Shown piece after piece: positions 34,503-48,159 of a stretch of 64,000 nucleotides of DNA. The stretch is from Nitzschia sp. pyKryTriq1 (taxonomy: Eukaryota > Bacillariophyta > Bacillariophyceae > Bacillariales > Bacillariaceae). The stretch spans positions 1,854,001-1,918,000 of the forward strand of contig OY101120.1 in assembly GCA_956465555.1 (NCBI GenBank). Direction: 5' to 3'. The notes under the pieces were generated by a model, which made no database searches, was not told where the DNA came from, and worked only from the letters and a program-made list of their open reading frames with translations. Made by a program: the position numbers and the translations under genes. Positions within the stretch are counted from its first letter, which is position 1. Each line of letters opens with the position of its first letter.

Positions 34503-34561
34503 GCATTTATAGAAAGCAAGCGTCTATAATATCCATTGTATTCTGTTTCGTCTCTAATTTT

Positions 34562-35755
34562 CTATGTTTCGGCCACCGCCAATAAGGCTTTTTCGGTGCT
34601 GGGCTGCAAATTGAATTTCACTCCAGCCAGCTCTTCCGACTTTTCCCACAGTAGCTTCGCTTTGTATTCGTCCTTGGCAAACGCGGGAAGGTTCTGAGCT
34701 TTCAATTCGTCGTAAAATGCTCCCTTCTTGAGAGTGCCCTCACCTCCCGCTGCCAGGAATACCTGTGTCGAGGCGCCCTCCGGGACCGTCTTGGTGAAAA
34801 GCGACGCAGCATTGAGCAAAACAGATTCCAATCCAGAGGGACCCTTCGTTTTGAGCTCGCTCCACTTCTCTTCACCTACGAGATAGCGCCCCAGATCTGT
34901 TTGAACCGCGCCCGGATGAAGACTGACCGATGTCAACCATGAATCACCCGCCGAGTCGGCGCGCCGTTGGAGTTCCTGAGTGAATAGGATATTCGACAAT
35001 TTGGACTGGCCGTATGATGTCCAGGCACCGTACTTCTTTTCGCCATTCAAATTGTCGATTTCAAGACCCTTTCCACCTGAAAAACTGTAAGCCAAGGAAG
35101 AAACGTTCACGACCGTTGCCTTGTCTCGGTTCAGGAAAGGGAACAGACCAGCAGTCAAAACAAAGTGACCTAGATGATTGGATTGGAAGGTTCGCTCGTA
35201 TCCATCTTTGGTAAGTTGGAGGTTGGGAATTGCCATTACCCCCGCGTTATTGAGTAGTACGTCGATGCTTCCAAGTCCAAGCTGTTTGTACGCCGAAGGA
35301 AATGACTTGACACTCTCAAGATCATCCAAATCGAGGACTAGATTGTATACTTTCGAAGTATCTTTCACTCCCTTCTGAGACAGGTATTTTTTCACACCGT
35401 CCACTGCTGTTTCTCCTTTTGACAAATTTCGGGAGGTTAGCACAATGGTGGCTCCAGCAGCTCCGAGCCGCTTGGCAGACTCCAGCCCTAATCCCGAAGA
35501 GCCTCCTGTAATCAATACAACTTTTCCGTCCATAGAACCTGCTGCAGGCTCGTATGGAGATGGTCGATTGTTGACCCGATCGTTTATGGCAACAGCGGCA
35601 CTAGCGGCACCGGCAGCCCCCACAACCACACCTCCGGCAGCACCGACCAGGAAGGCCTTTCGGCACAGCAGTTTCGCTTTGCTTCTTGGCGAGAATGCCA
35701 ATCCTCGAGCACCAGCAAGAACGCTGAGGAAGCTTAAAATTTTGAAAACTTTCAT
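34562..35755 (-). CDS. Short-chain dehydrogenase/reductase, plastid-targeted
   Basis: A 397-residue protein from the ATG at 35755, chosen because it begins a signal peptide ending G-L-A|F-S-P at 18-23, the plastid-import motif; the frame is open 12 codons further. A second hydrophobic, Ala/Gly-rich segment (about 35-55) follows. The SDR core is complete: cofactor loop TGGSSGLG at 83-90, NNAG at 169-172, catalytic Ser in VNVSSLAYS near 217-223 and Y248-x3-K252. The NHLGHF motif and overall layout match retinol-dehydrogenase/WWOX-like and protochlorophyllide-reductase-related SDRs. It lacks features that would prove light-dependent POR, so the substrate is undecided. It lies 3' to a phospho-lipid-binding gene with which it converges. 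Confidence 0.85.
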   Translation of the reverse strand: MKVFKILSFLSVLAGARGLAFSPRSKAKLLCRKAFLVGAAGGVVVGAAGAASAAVAINDRVNNRPSPYEPAAGSMDGKVVLITGGSSGLGLESAKRLGAAGATIVLTSRNLSKGETAVDGVKKYLSQKGVKDTSKVYNLVLDLDDLESVKSFPSAYKQLGLGSIDVLLNNAGVMAIPNLQLTKDGYERTFQSNHLGHFVLTAGLFPFLNRDKATVVNVSSLAYSFSGGKGLEIDNLNGEKKYGAWTSYGQSKLSNILFTQELQRRADSAGDSWLTSVSLHPGAVQTDLGRYLVGEEKWSELKTKGPSGLESVLLNAASLFTKTVPEGASTQVFLAAGGEGTLKKGAFYDELKAQNLPAFAKDEYKAKLLWEKSEELAGVKFNLQPSTEKALLAVAET

Positions 35756-36366
35756 CTTCCGCGCTCTTTCCGATTGATCAAATCTAAGCACAAGATACAG
35801 TATGTTTATTACTCGTACGAGTATAATATGTGAAATCGTCGAGGGGGGGGGATGGATGTGAAAGCAACGACTTCTATTGTGATCGCTCCTACAGTAGCGT
35901 GCTCCGAGAAGAAGAAGAAACCGATTTTGTTTTATTATGCGTCAGCTCTCATTTTTTGCGAGTGTGAGTGAGTCAGTATAAGTGCGGAAGAATGCGCATG
36001 CAATGCGCGCGGCAAAACTTGGGGGCAGGGTTTTGGTGGTGGGCGGGGCGGCGGGGCGGCGGGGCGGCGGGGGAGCGGCGGCGGGGGAGCGGCGGGGTGT
36101 TTGTGCCTATGTACAGTACATACGGTACCAGTACGGTAACCGGTATGGATACCGGTAGTGTGCGATAGAATAATAGAATGAATGTTGAAGCCAAGAAGTA
36201 TGTAGGTATGCATCTATTAGTTAGAGATAACACGAAACGGATGTTGGAACAATTTGAGTCGCCGTCGTCTCTCTACCAGTACGAATGGATTAGCAAGGGG
36301 TCGCGCGTCAAAAAGCAAAAATCCCCAAAATGGTTGTTTTTCAATATTCGGGATACTCGTCTAAGA
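35756..36366. other. Intergenic with G-rich repeat
   Basis: Between SDR and NRT2, both on the minus strand. It should hold the SDR promoter. A (GGCGGGGC)-type tract is at 36041-36098 and GTAC words at 36108-36137. No gene is visible. Confidence 0.5.
36041..36098. repeat. GC-rich G-tract repeat, G-quadruplex-prone
   Basis: Nearly perfect GGGGCGGC/GGGGGAGCGGC units. Many runs of three or more G separated by one to three bases meet the usual G-quadruplex pattern on the plus strand. It lies about 290 bases upstream of the SDR start. Confidence 0.75.
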
Positions 36367-38052
36367 CTACGGCGTTTCTTGTTCCTCTTCGTCCACCTTG
36401 GATAATGGTGCTGAGGCGCTGCCAACATTTTCCCCATGCTCAAGGACGTCTTCTTCGTCCCCCACTTGCTCCATATCATCCTCAACTTCTCCGTTTCCTC
36501 CTTCGGAATCGATTGTGGCAGCAACTTGATTCGCTCGCCGGGTCGCAATGTAACGTTCTCTGGCTTGAATGACTGCATGGTTATCTTCTCCCCACAGCAT
36601 TGAGGCGTGACATGGAATATTAATGAAGATACTGAAGAAGGATGTTACGATTACGATGCTTCCCATCATGATAAATGCACTCTGGTAATCCAAGCTTCGA
36701 AAGCCCAATCCATAGATGACGCTTCCAACATTTCCACCGGATCCCACAAATCCAGAGACAGCACCAGTGTAGAGCTTGGTGACATAAGGGACGACCCCGT
36801 AGATGGCGCCTTCCGCGGATTGCGTAAAGACGGAGAAGCAGCACATGACAAAGATGGCACCTGCCAGTGACTCGGCGTGCGCGAAGACGATAATCAAAAC
36901 GCCTTCGCAAATGAGCAGGATAGTCTGAAGCCAAAGACGGCCCCGCATACCCATCTTAACATTCAGCTTGTCAGAAAAAAGTCCGCCCAATGCCCGTGCG
37001 AAAATGTTCATAGAACCATAGATAAAACCGATGGTAGAAGCTTCGTCGGTATCAAGGCCAAACTTTTCATTGTAATAGAGGACCGAGGCATTGTTCATAA
37101 CAAGCTCCACGCCAAAGCAGCTGGCATACTGAATAAACAAGATCCAAGTATTACGGGTCGCACCACTTCGGAGCGACGTGGTGAAGAAAATGCGGTCCAT
37201 GGTACCATTCTTCTTCATCTCCGTGTAATCTCCCACTGGGGCATCATCAGCAATGAAGGGCAGGATCAATCCCCAACAGAGAGCCATGCAAGCAGGGATG
37301 ACACAAATAACTCTCCAGGCCTTTTCCGAATCTCCATCATAATAGTTTGTAAAGGCCGGAAAGAGAATTCTGCCCATGAAGAGTTGCGTCCAAGCACCCC
37401 CAAGATTTCCCCAGCCTCCAACGAGACCATTGGCAGCTCCGGAAATCTCTCGAGAGAACATTCGACTTGGCCAGAACTGAGCCATAACGAACGAGGATCC
37501 CGCAATCCCAATAAAGAAACGGATCAGTGCAAGTCCACCTGCACTATTGACGAGGCCGACCATGGCCGTTGGAATCGAGGCAAGCACCAAGATAATTGCC
37601 ATCGGCCATTTTGCTCCGTAACTATCACATACTGGACCCATAACAACTCTCATAAAAATTGCGGTACAGTCGTTTGTGATACTCGAATTCCAAACTTGTT
37701 GCTTGGTGAGACCCAGCGTTTCTTTAATTTCCTTCAGCAACGGGGCCGGAGCAAACCAGATCATAAACGCCAAAAAGAAACTGATCCATGCACAGTGTAG
37801 CGCTCGCATGTGCGGTCTTTTCGCGCTACAAAGCCTTATTTCCGTGGCCCGGTCACCCTCCATATGGTCAACGGGAACTTCATATCGCTTGTATTTAGAC
37901 TGAGGGCAGGCTTTGAAAGCGTCGCGGCGGCATTCTTCCCACTCTTGTTGAACTCGAATCGCTTCCTGTTCGAGTGGATCCAACACAATATTGACGGTGG
38001 AATTGCCAACGTCCTCCGTACTTGTAGCTTCCCTTCCCGAGGACGACTCCAT
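36367..38052 (-). CDS. NRT2: High-affinity nitrate transporter, NNP/NRT2 family
   Basis: A 561-residue major facilitator protein from the first in-frame ATG at 38052 (the frame is open 11 codons further from a TTG). It imports nitrate with protons or sodium at the plasma membrane. Twelve hydrophobic spans lie between about 85 and 485. Family motifs are present: WNSSITNDCTAIFMRVVMG with the substrate Arg near 135, FFIGIAGSSFVMAQFWPSRM, the GGWGNLGG loop near 212-219, RALGGLFSDKLN with the second Arg near 353, and GSGGNVGSVIYG near 437-448. The cytosolic C-terminal tail is acidic and Ser-rich, as expected for phospho-regulation. Diatom NRT2 genes are usually nitrogen-regulated, but I saw no site to prove it. 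Confidence 0.95.
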   Translation of the reverse strand: MESSSGREATSTEDVGNSTVNIVLDPLEQEAIRVQQEWEECRRDAFKACPQSKYKRYEVPVDHMEGDRATEIRLCSAKRPHMRALHCAWISFFLAFMIWFAPAPLLKEIKETLGLTKQQVWNSSITNDCTAIFMRVVMGPVCDSYGAKWPMAIILVLASIPTAMVGLVNSAGGLALIRFFIGIAGSSFVMAQFWPSRMFSREISGAANGLVGGWGNLGGAWTQLFMGRILFPAFTNYYDGDSEKAWRVICVIPACMALCWGLILPFIADDAPVGDYTEMKKNGTMDRIFFTTSLRSGATRNTWILFIQYASCFGVELVMNNASVLYYNEKFGLDTDEASTIGFIYGSMNIFARALGGLFSDKLNVKMGMRGRLWLQTILLICEGVLIIVFAHAESLAGAIFVMCCFSVFTQSAEGAIYGVVPYVTKLYTGAVSGFVGSGGNVGSVIYGLGFRSLDYQSAFIMMGSIVIVTSFFSIFINIPCHASMLWGEDNHAVIQARERYIATRRANQVAATIDSEGGNGEVEDDMEQVGDEEDVLEHGENVGSASAPLSKVDEEEQETP

Positions 38053-38596
38053 CTCCACGCTGCCTATTCTTGTGGGAGCACTCAACTACCTCCTCTCGTT
38101 AATGTTTGAATGTTGTATGTCGCGAAGAGCTTGCTTTGTGATAATAATACAGCGTTTGCGTTTATGCATTATGATGCATATAGAAGATAGAGGCGCCTCC
38201 TTTTATTGCTTCCGCCACTTTCCATCGTCGTTTATTTCTTCACCCGACCCCCGCGCCGCCGCCGGCGAGGGCCGGGAAGCGATGACATCGCGATTGCCCG
38301 TCGTTCGTCTGGTACGTACAGCGTTCGTATGGTACGTATGTACAAGTACGGAATGTACCATGGGTACCCTTTCGCCTCCGGTAAGCAAGAGATAAAAAAC
38401 GCCGCGAGGGAAGAAGAATCTAGAGAACGCAGGTCCTACGAAACGTACGCCTGTTTTGCATATCCAATGGATAGGCCAACATTCAGAATTCTACATATCC
38501 GAATAATTTTTATAAGTGTACCGAAGGGTAGAGCTGCGAGTGCCTGGGTTAGAAGAGACACACGCGCGATACCCTGCGGGTAAGGCTTGTATTGGA

Positions 38597-38920
38597 TAGA
38601 GGGGTTACGATAGAGCGAATGTATGAAATGGAGGGGTTACGATAGAGCGAATGTATGAAATGGAGGGGTTACGATAGAGCGAATGTATGTAATGGAGGGG
38701 TTACGCCGATAGAGCGAATGTATGCAATAGAGGGGTTACGATAGAGCGAATGTATGAAATAGTAGAGGGGTTACGATCAGATAGAGCTACTAGCTAGTAC
38801 TGTATGATAGAGCCACTATACCGGTATGCAATGGAGGGGTTACGAAAGTATGATGGGTACTTTTAAAGGTATGTTGGTTCGATAGAGGGGTTAGTTGGTT
38901 CGATAGAGGGGTTAGTTGGT
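38597..38920. repeat. Minisatellite with 32-bp unit
   Basis: The unit begins GGGGTTACGATAGAGCGAAT and is 32 bases long. Three near-identical copies lie at 38601-38632, 38633-38664 and 38665-38696, two slightly longer ones to about 38766, then truncated copies at 38767 and 38835, and two short GATAGAGGGGTTAGTTGGTTC copies at 38881-38919. Copies abut directly without unique spacers, so this is a tandem repeat and not a CRISPR array. Confidence 0.9.
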
Positions 38921-38945
38921 ACCCATCAAGGGGATAAACCATACC

Positions 38946-39341
38946 CTAGACCCTCAAAAGGGTTAGTACTCGACGCGATACCACACCCAGTTCAAGATCT
39001 TCTTCGTAGACCACACGCATGCGACCAAGAATGTCGCCATTACTCGGCAACGAGTCAAGATAGTCCATGTCAATCTTGTCTTCTTTGAAATCTTCGTAGC
39101 CAGGTGATTTGTTTTCGATGTAAAACAACAGTTGGGCAAGGATCTTGTCCTTCTAGACCTTGGTGTCGACGAAGCCCTCTTTTCGGATGTTCTCGGGCAC
39201 TTCCCGACGAACAATCAAGAAAACTGGTGAGTCTTCGACGCGTCGAGGCATCTTTTCGACGAAATCTTCCAATTCTAACAAATCTTTTTGTATATTGATG
39301 ACGTTGCCTTTTATACCCGTGCTGTTCTTCTTGCCTGGCAA
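38946..39341 (-). pseudogene. Small reading frame interrupted by one stop
   Basis: From the ATG at 39341 a frame runs 62 codons (MPGKKNSTGIKGNVINIQKD and on), meets a TAG near 39153-39155, and continues in the same frame to a stop at 38946. Both halves look like one globular charged protein of about 130 residues (second half contains YIENKSPGYEDFKEDKIDMD). I recognise no family. It could be a pseudogene, a rare-read-through case or a sequencing error. It sits directly beside the minisatellite. Confidence 0.4.
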
Positions 39342-40496
39342 GCGTGCGTCTGTTTGTTCTTCTCCTCCCTTTTTGTCATTTTTCTGTCTGTCATCCCTTT
39401 CCTCGGTAAAATGTGACCGATCCGATCACTTCGTCTCAACTCCAAGATAACGTGATCGATGGGACCGAATTATTTTTTCATGCCGCCACGAGGAATTTCA
39501 TTCGGATGGCAAGTCGTATTACAACCGATGCAACCAACCGTGATCTTTCACAACCTAGCGTTGTGTCAGTTTACGTTTGATGACAGAAACAAAAAATCAA
39601 TTGTACTAGCTACTACCTGTGAATCACGTTTTATTTTGTTGCTGGCGTGCCAGAGTCGCATAGGACATAGAATCGTTAAGTAATTTTATCGCAATGGATT
39701 GGATTTGCCTATTATCTTATCCATTGGATATGTATGGTGTACCAGTTCAAGAGACTGCGACGGAAAGACGGATTACTTCAGGGGATATATCTTGGGGACA
39801 ATTTTCAAAGCTATACCAGATCGCTTCTTTTCCCTTTCCCCCCCCTTTTTTGCTTTTTCAAATATCCCCGCCCCCATGCATAAAACATGTGCCCCTTGTA
39901 TTAGTCTCGTAGTTGTATGTGTGTGTCATTGTTTGGGACTCCGCAAAGCGAGCAGTGCGCGCTCTAAAAACGCCGAAAGAATTTTTCCCATGTCCGGCCA
40001 GCCTTATATTATTGCCCAACCAAGCCTCATTAAATACTCCAAAATTCTTTTTGATAAGGGGATCAAGTTTGCATTATGGTGGGGAAATATTGAACGCCGC
40101 CATTTCAATCACTGTTCAGATTTATACATGTATATGGTGTTGAATATATCACATATAAATTTGATTACTCGAACGGACAGCGCGCCCGCCACATTCTTGC
40201 CTTTTTTGCACGAAGAGCCAATCCCCCGCCGAGGAATGAAAAATAGCCCTGTCACAAACAGGGACGGGTTCCGTCTGAACATTCCTTTCATTCTTCCACT
40301 TTCTCTCCAGCTGTTCATATTATTATTAGACTACCGGGTAGGGCCACAGTAGCATCAACCAATTGCTGGTTACTGGTACTGTAACATCGGCTGTTGCTAC
40401 CGGTACATTTTGGAAGAAGCTGCATCCAGTATCATTCATATTGTCCGCAGCTCTACATCATCGGAAGTGATCGTTCTTTCGAGCAACGTTAACGAA

Positions 40497-41021
40497 ATGG
40501 GAACTGTTGATGATCTCTCACTCTCATCGTTTGATGAAATCATTGCTGGACAATCTGTCAGTAGTCGGTCATCGATGATGCTGAGCTCACATGTTTGCTC
40601 GATGCAATCTTCCATGTGCTTTGCGATGGAGGGATTGCTGACGACGCTCTTCACTCCTCCCGGATGTGACTGGTCAAATACTATTAACAATGACGACAAC
40701 AACAGTGTTGTCGACGTGTCGTCAGACGAACCTTCCGCTTCATTGGCAGCACCGCCACAAAACCGAACACGTATCTTGTCACCTCGCAAGGTGTGCAGCT
40801 TGTGGAAGAAGAAGCGAAAAGCGGAGAAAAGGCGTCTATCGGCCCTGCGGCAACAACAAGAAGACCTTGAACTCCACAGTGAAATCAAGCTGAATGCTCT
40901 ACGGGTGCAGCGGAGCTTCGAGAGAAAAGTCAGTAGTGAAGACTCCGACGAAGAACTCCAGCGTGCTTCGTACGAGAAGTACGGTCGCCGAGCCGAGTTC
41001 ATTCGAGACTTTCGACAATAA
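40497..41021 (+). CDS. Hypothetical protein with basic coiled segment
   Basis: A 174-residue protein starting at the first ATG (40497) of a longer open frame that begins with TTG. Ser/Asp-rich N-terminal half, then a strongly basic segment (CSLWKKKRKAEKRRLSALRQ) that continues into a charged helix with ELHSEIKLNALRVQRSFERK, ending YGRRAEFIRDFRQ. The basic run could be a nuclear localisation signal. No family is recognised. It is isolated, with AT-rich DNA upstream and phytoene desaturase converging downstream. Confidence 0.5.
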   Translation: MGTVDDLSLSSFDEIIAGQSVSSRSSMMLSSHVCSMQSSMCFAMEGLLTTLFTPPGCDWSNTINNDDNNSVVDVSSDEPSASLAAPPQNRTRILSPRKVCSLWKKKRKAEKRRLSALRQQQEDLELHSEIKLNALRVQRSFERKVSSEDSDEELQRASYEKYGRRAEFIRDFRQ

Positions 41022-41321
41022 CTTCTTGGAGAATGTACATATGGTATTGATGATTGGGCCGAAGAGAAGCTCATGACTTTCGCTGGTCACTTCCGGGTCA
41101 CAATGGCAATGCTAGTGGGCCAAAGGCCAAACGGGGTTGAGGGTCTGTGTTATCCTTGATCATCACCTCCGAGTAGAACTAGGAGGAGTCCATTGGAAGG
41201 GTCCCTCCCTGTTCTCGATACAAACAAGCGTGCGTCCATACGGTATGCTGTAATTTTAATTGTGCTACTACTTGAATATGATTTTGAAGACGACACTTAT
41301 GCTTTGTAGATCTAGAGTTCG

Positions 41322-43984
<2,663 letters not shown>

Positions 43985-45587
43985 ATGACGATGATGAGCC
44001 AGAATGCGATATTGTTAGCCGCGCTGTACATATTGGTCCTTTCGACTGTTTCGACGGCGAGACAGTACCAGTACCAATATCCGCTAGTACGAAGCACAGT
44101 GGCTCTGCTGCACCCTACTCGCACGCATCGACGGCAAATCAGTGGTGTCCGCTCTAGTGGCGAAGACTCGAGTGCTGCAATCCTATTAGCAATGAGAGGC
44201 GGGAGTACCGCGGCAGAAGCAAATGACGAAGCCAATTCTTCTGAGGCTAGTGCCAATGGAAGCGAAGATGGGCAAGCGACGGAAATCGATGATGATGAGA
44301 ACGAGGATGAAGGCGCCGCATCAGAAGGTGGAAGCAAACCCGCGTCAGTCTCATCAATGCCCGCTCGTCTCGTGGTACAAACAAACTGGGGAAACGCCGT
44401 TTTAGATCAACGGCTCGAAATCACTGCCGGTCGAACAAAGAACATCGCTGCGGTGAAAAAGTCTGTATCTCGTTCTTTGCCTGGAAAGCCACCCTTGCTG
44501 GGTTTGGAGCTTGTGTTTGAGGGAAAGGTTCTAGATGACGAAATGCTGGTGGACGAGCTTTTTGATGATGACGACGAGGAAGAAGATGAAGACGACGACG
44601 AAAGCGATGAATCCTTCAAAGTTCTCACCCTAAACAGTGTCCCGCCCGTGGATCCCAGATTTGCCATCGAGCTGGGCCCGAAACTGAAATCTCACGTGGA
44701 AGATGACGAGGACACCCTTTCTACGGAGGAACTAGTAGAAGCGTTCTTCTTGAATCAAGCAGCCATGTCCCGGAATGCACAGCTACTTGCAGACCCCAAG
44801 GCACCGTCCTCTCCAGTGCTACGCTTGGAGATTCAACAGCAGGCCCTTCAGCTCAAAGAGCAACTCAAGTCGCAAGTACCCGCTGATGTATGGGAGTCGA
44901 GTCTGAAAGCTATTAAACGGGATCACCATGTGGAGGAAATTAGGGGGCAAAGATATCGGAGTGGCAAAGGCGGCGCCAGAACGAGTCTGAAGAAGAGTAT
45001 TCAAACCAACTTGAATATTGTACGTACATACAAGAAGACGGCTCCGAAGATGGAGCCCGGTTCCATCCTCACAATCTGATCTCACATCTCACCCACTACT
45101 TGCGCATTCTCCTCTATTGTTCGAACAGGATTGGGTAGATACGATACGGAATTTCCTACTACTTTTGTTTTTTGGTTACTTTGGTGGCCGCAACAGTATC
45201 TCACGGACACTGATGTTGTGGGGTGCCCCCTTATGCTTTGTTATGCAAGCTCGACCAGTCAAAATGTGGTCCAAAATTGCGTTTTATATGATGTCCAATC
45301 CTCCCGGGGTCGTTTCCAGTCTTCTTCCTGCACCACAGCAAGCCATTCTTAATGCCGACCTTGAAAAGTCGTATGCAGCTCTGTATAGACCCGACGAAGA
45401 ACAAGAGACGGAAAAGGCATCTGTCACAGCAGAAGCAACAACAACGAAAGCAAGGTTTATGAAGGAAGACCAAGAACCAGTAGTCGATGATGAAGTGGAC
45501 GCCACAGAAACAGAGGATGAGGAACAAGACGAAGACGAAAGTGACGAGGAGGAAGATGATGATGGTGATGATGATGACGACGAGTAA
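43985..45587 (+). CDS. ER membrane protein with ubiquitin-like domain
   Basis: Exons 43985-45019 and 45129-45587 with a 109-base GT/AG intron in phase 0 give 497 residues. The frame is open upstream to 43835; I chose the ATG at 43985 because it starts a signal-like hydrophobic segment (about 7-24). After an acidic linker, residues about 127-217 form a ubiquitin-like fold (ARLVVQTNW, then LELVFEGKVLDDEMLVDEL, closing FKVLTLNSV) interrupted by a poly-Asp/Glu loop. Exon 2 opens with a membrane segment (NFLLLLFFGYFGG and a second patch near LMLWGAPLCFVMQA), then an acidic tail. The layout recalls HERP-type ER-degradation proteins (ubiquitin-like domain plus membrane hairpin), but this is a guess. 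Confidence 0.7.
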
Positions 45588-46128
45588 AAATGGTAGCAGG
45601 GTTGGGATGAGTTTTCGAATAAGGTTTTACTACTACAATTTGAGTGGTACCCAGCAGAACAAATTGTACTTGCAGTAATCAATTTTTCCTCTCGTTTACC
45701 GACCTGTAGACTATTCTACTCGAAGAGCTAGAAGTAACCAACACGGATACCGGTACAGTAGTTGCTGGATGAATGACGTGAGGACATCATCTCGATGCGT
45801 TGCTTTGCGTTCCACGTGGCAATTCCAGTCGTGCCAGAAAAAGTACGAGACGCCAGATGCCTTATTGTGCGATCCGGTATCTGTGGTATCATCTGGTGTC
45901 TCCCGTGTCACGAGTGAGTTTGTGTTATTGCAGCCATGATCTCATTTTCTTTTTCTTAGCTTGTCCTCCGCTCTACATTGCCCAGTTGCCCCTCCTTCAT
46001 CCTTTTAGCTTTCACAAGAAGCGTGCCTTCGTGCCTACAGTACAAGCCTCGACGTGCCGGTAGTATATCCATATTCGAGGAACAGTACATGTGCCGCCCG
46101 AGGATTTTTCCATATTGTTGAACAAAAT

Positions 46129-47405
46129 ATGACGATGGCAAGTGGATTTGCTTCCACAGAAGACGATGAAGAGAGGATAACTTGCCTTGTCGAGCAAGGA
46201 TTCACACCCGGTAAGTTATATCTAGTCGCTCCTACAGTTGTCCGTAAATCCCACGATAGACTCATCATGGCCTCTGAACCGATTTCTCTCCCACAGCACT
46301 TGCTCGTAGCGCCCTTATGGCCCGATCGAAAGACTTTCTCCCATTGACAATTTGGTTGGTCGACAATTCCTCATCGATGACAGTTTCCGACGGTAAAAGG
46401 TTACTTGAGACGTCTTCTCAAAATGATGTTCGAGTTGCCAGGTGCACTCGGTGGGAAGAGTTGCAGGAAGCTGTAGACTATCACGCGCGACTGGCGGCCC
46501 TTTTGGGAGCCCCGACAAGATTCGTATTATTGAATGATCCAAGTGGATTACGTGCTTGTCCGCAAGAAATGAGTATTGCTGAGAGGGGATCAAAGTGGAT
46601 TCACGACGATTTGAAAGCTCTTCAGGTCAACTTTTCCACAATAGAACCAGGCGGCGTCACGCCGTTGACAACGCACCTTCATCGGATCAACCGATCAATT
46701 CAGCATATGCGAGAGAAAATCGTCTTGGTTCTGGCCACCGATGGTCGTCCGACTGATTCCTTTGGATATTCTTCTGCCGCTGTTGATCGGGCCTTTGAGA
46801 ATGCTCTACGTGAAATACAGTCCAAAGCATGGGTGGTGGTTCGTCTCTGTACAAATGAAGAATCCATTTTGGAGTATTACCAAAAATTAGACGATCAAAT
46901 GGAGTTGTCGTTGGAAGTTTTGGATGATTACTTGGACGAAGCCAAGGAAGTTCATACATTCAACCCATGGCTAACATACAGTCTGTCACTGCATCGCTGT
47001 CGCGAAATGGGGATGAGTTGCCATTCGCTGCATCGTTGGCTCGATTGGTTGGATGAACGGGCCATGACCCGAGCAGAAATATACCAAGTGGTCCAAATTC
47101 TGGGTGTCGTTGACTGGGTCAAATCTCCGAATTCCTTGGACGAAGACGAAGAATGGCTTCGTTTCTGTGATGTGATTGATAAAGAGCAAAAACGATTAGC
47201 TTCTCAGCGTAACGAGGCGACTGGAAAAGGCCTACCTGCATTCATGCCATGGAATCCAATTCGAAAACGAGCTACACCCTGGATTGACGTGGTTAAGTTA
47301 AAGCAGCATGGCAAAAAGTCCTCAAGCAGTATGGTATTGGTGGCAATGATCGTTGTTGTCATGGCGATTATAGCTGGAGTCCTTCGGCGCAGCCTGGCGT
47401 TATGA
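46129..47405 (+). CDS. Tail-anchored von Willebrand A domain protein
   Basis: Exon 1 (46129-46210, 27 codons) joins exon 2 (46297-47405) across an 86-base intron; the codon GCA is rebuilt. The 396-residue product begins with a UBA-like helix set (ERITCLVEQGFTP then ALARSALMARS), followed by a vWA domain with the metal-site motif D-N-S-S-S at 50-54, the later VLATDGRPTD loop, and a C-terminal single membrane span (MVLVAMIVVVMAIIAGVL) with a short basic tail. The layout suggests a tail-anchored membrane protein with a metal-dependent ligand-binding domain. Partner and organelle are unknown. The joined UBA-like region is visible only after splicing, which supports the intron. Confidence 0.7.
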
Positions 47406-48159
47406 TAGCAACTCAAAAATGATGTTATTCTTGAGTTTGGTGGTGCAGGCAGGGTGGAAAGGAGCGAATTCCATCGACTATCTAGATGATTCCAGGAGCA
47501 TACCCTTCGTTCTCGCAACCTCACGCTCTACATACGAATAGACTTAGTTAGGGTTCCGGAACGGCTACGCAGTTTCACATCACGCCACTGGCAGCAGAGT
47601 AAGGAGTAGAACCCCCAGCACTCCTCTAATGGTAGTTTTCGTCGGATGGTGAGGCGATGCGGAACTAGTCCACCACTACCTTCCCTCTTTCTAAAACAGC
47701 TAACTTTATTCGAATGTCACATGCTGGGAGAGGGTGGTACTAGGACTATCAGGCTTGCACTCCTCAGTGGAAAGGGTGGTAGAGCTTTTTCCGATTTCTC
47801 TTCGTACTAGTAGTGTATCTAGACTACTAAGTAGAGAGTCCACTGTACTCCGCCACACATACTACCTAATGGGGGGGGGGGGGGGGTCCCGAGAAATGGG
47901 GTACAATAATGCACGGAAGTCGCCCACAAAATATATGCCTCGGGTCTTTCTTTCGAGTCATCGCTCATCGCGCACGTAAAACATTACCTGCATCCAATCC
48001 TACCGCTCATCAACGAAAAAGAAGCTTAGCATACTGATGAGCACGTCATCCCGTATTAGTCTGTAAGTGTTTCCACTTTGAGGTCTTCCACCAGCTAACG
48101 AAAGCCATCACCGAAGTCTGAAACCAGGCTCCCACTGGATCTTTCATAAAAAACGATAC
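47406..48159. other. Intergenic, poly-G tract
   Basis: Spacer of about 750 bases. It holds a run of 16 G at 47871-47886 and TACTAGTAGTG/CTAG words near 47806-47830. No gene is seen. Confidence 0.6.

Larger units (their letters stand above)
38053..40496. other. Gene-poor region with minisatellite and AT-rich block
   Basis: About 2.4 kb between NRT2 and the small gene at 40497. It holds a GTAC patch at 38311-38355, the 32-bp minisatellite at 38597-38920, an interrupted reading frame at 38946-39341 and an AT-rich block at about 39450-40350 with no coherent gene. The open frame of 217 codons in the AT-rich block is Phe/Ile/Ser-rich with no family resemblance. Confidence 0.5.

Noticed and set aside
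36877-37800. 307-codon frame on the plus strand
   Set aside because: It is antisense to the nitrate transporter and shows no family resemblance.
38597-38920. CRISPR array
   Set aside because: Repeats abut with no unique spacers and no cas-like genes are near, so it is a minisatellite.
39699-40352. 217-codon frame in the AT-rich block
   Set aside because: Composition is skewed to Phe/Ile/Ser and no motif or homolog pattern is visible.
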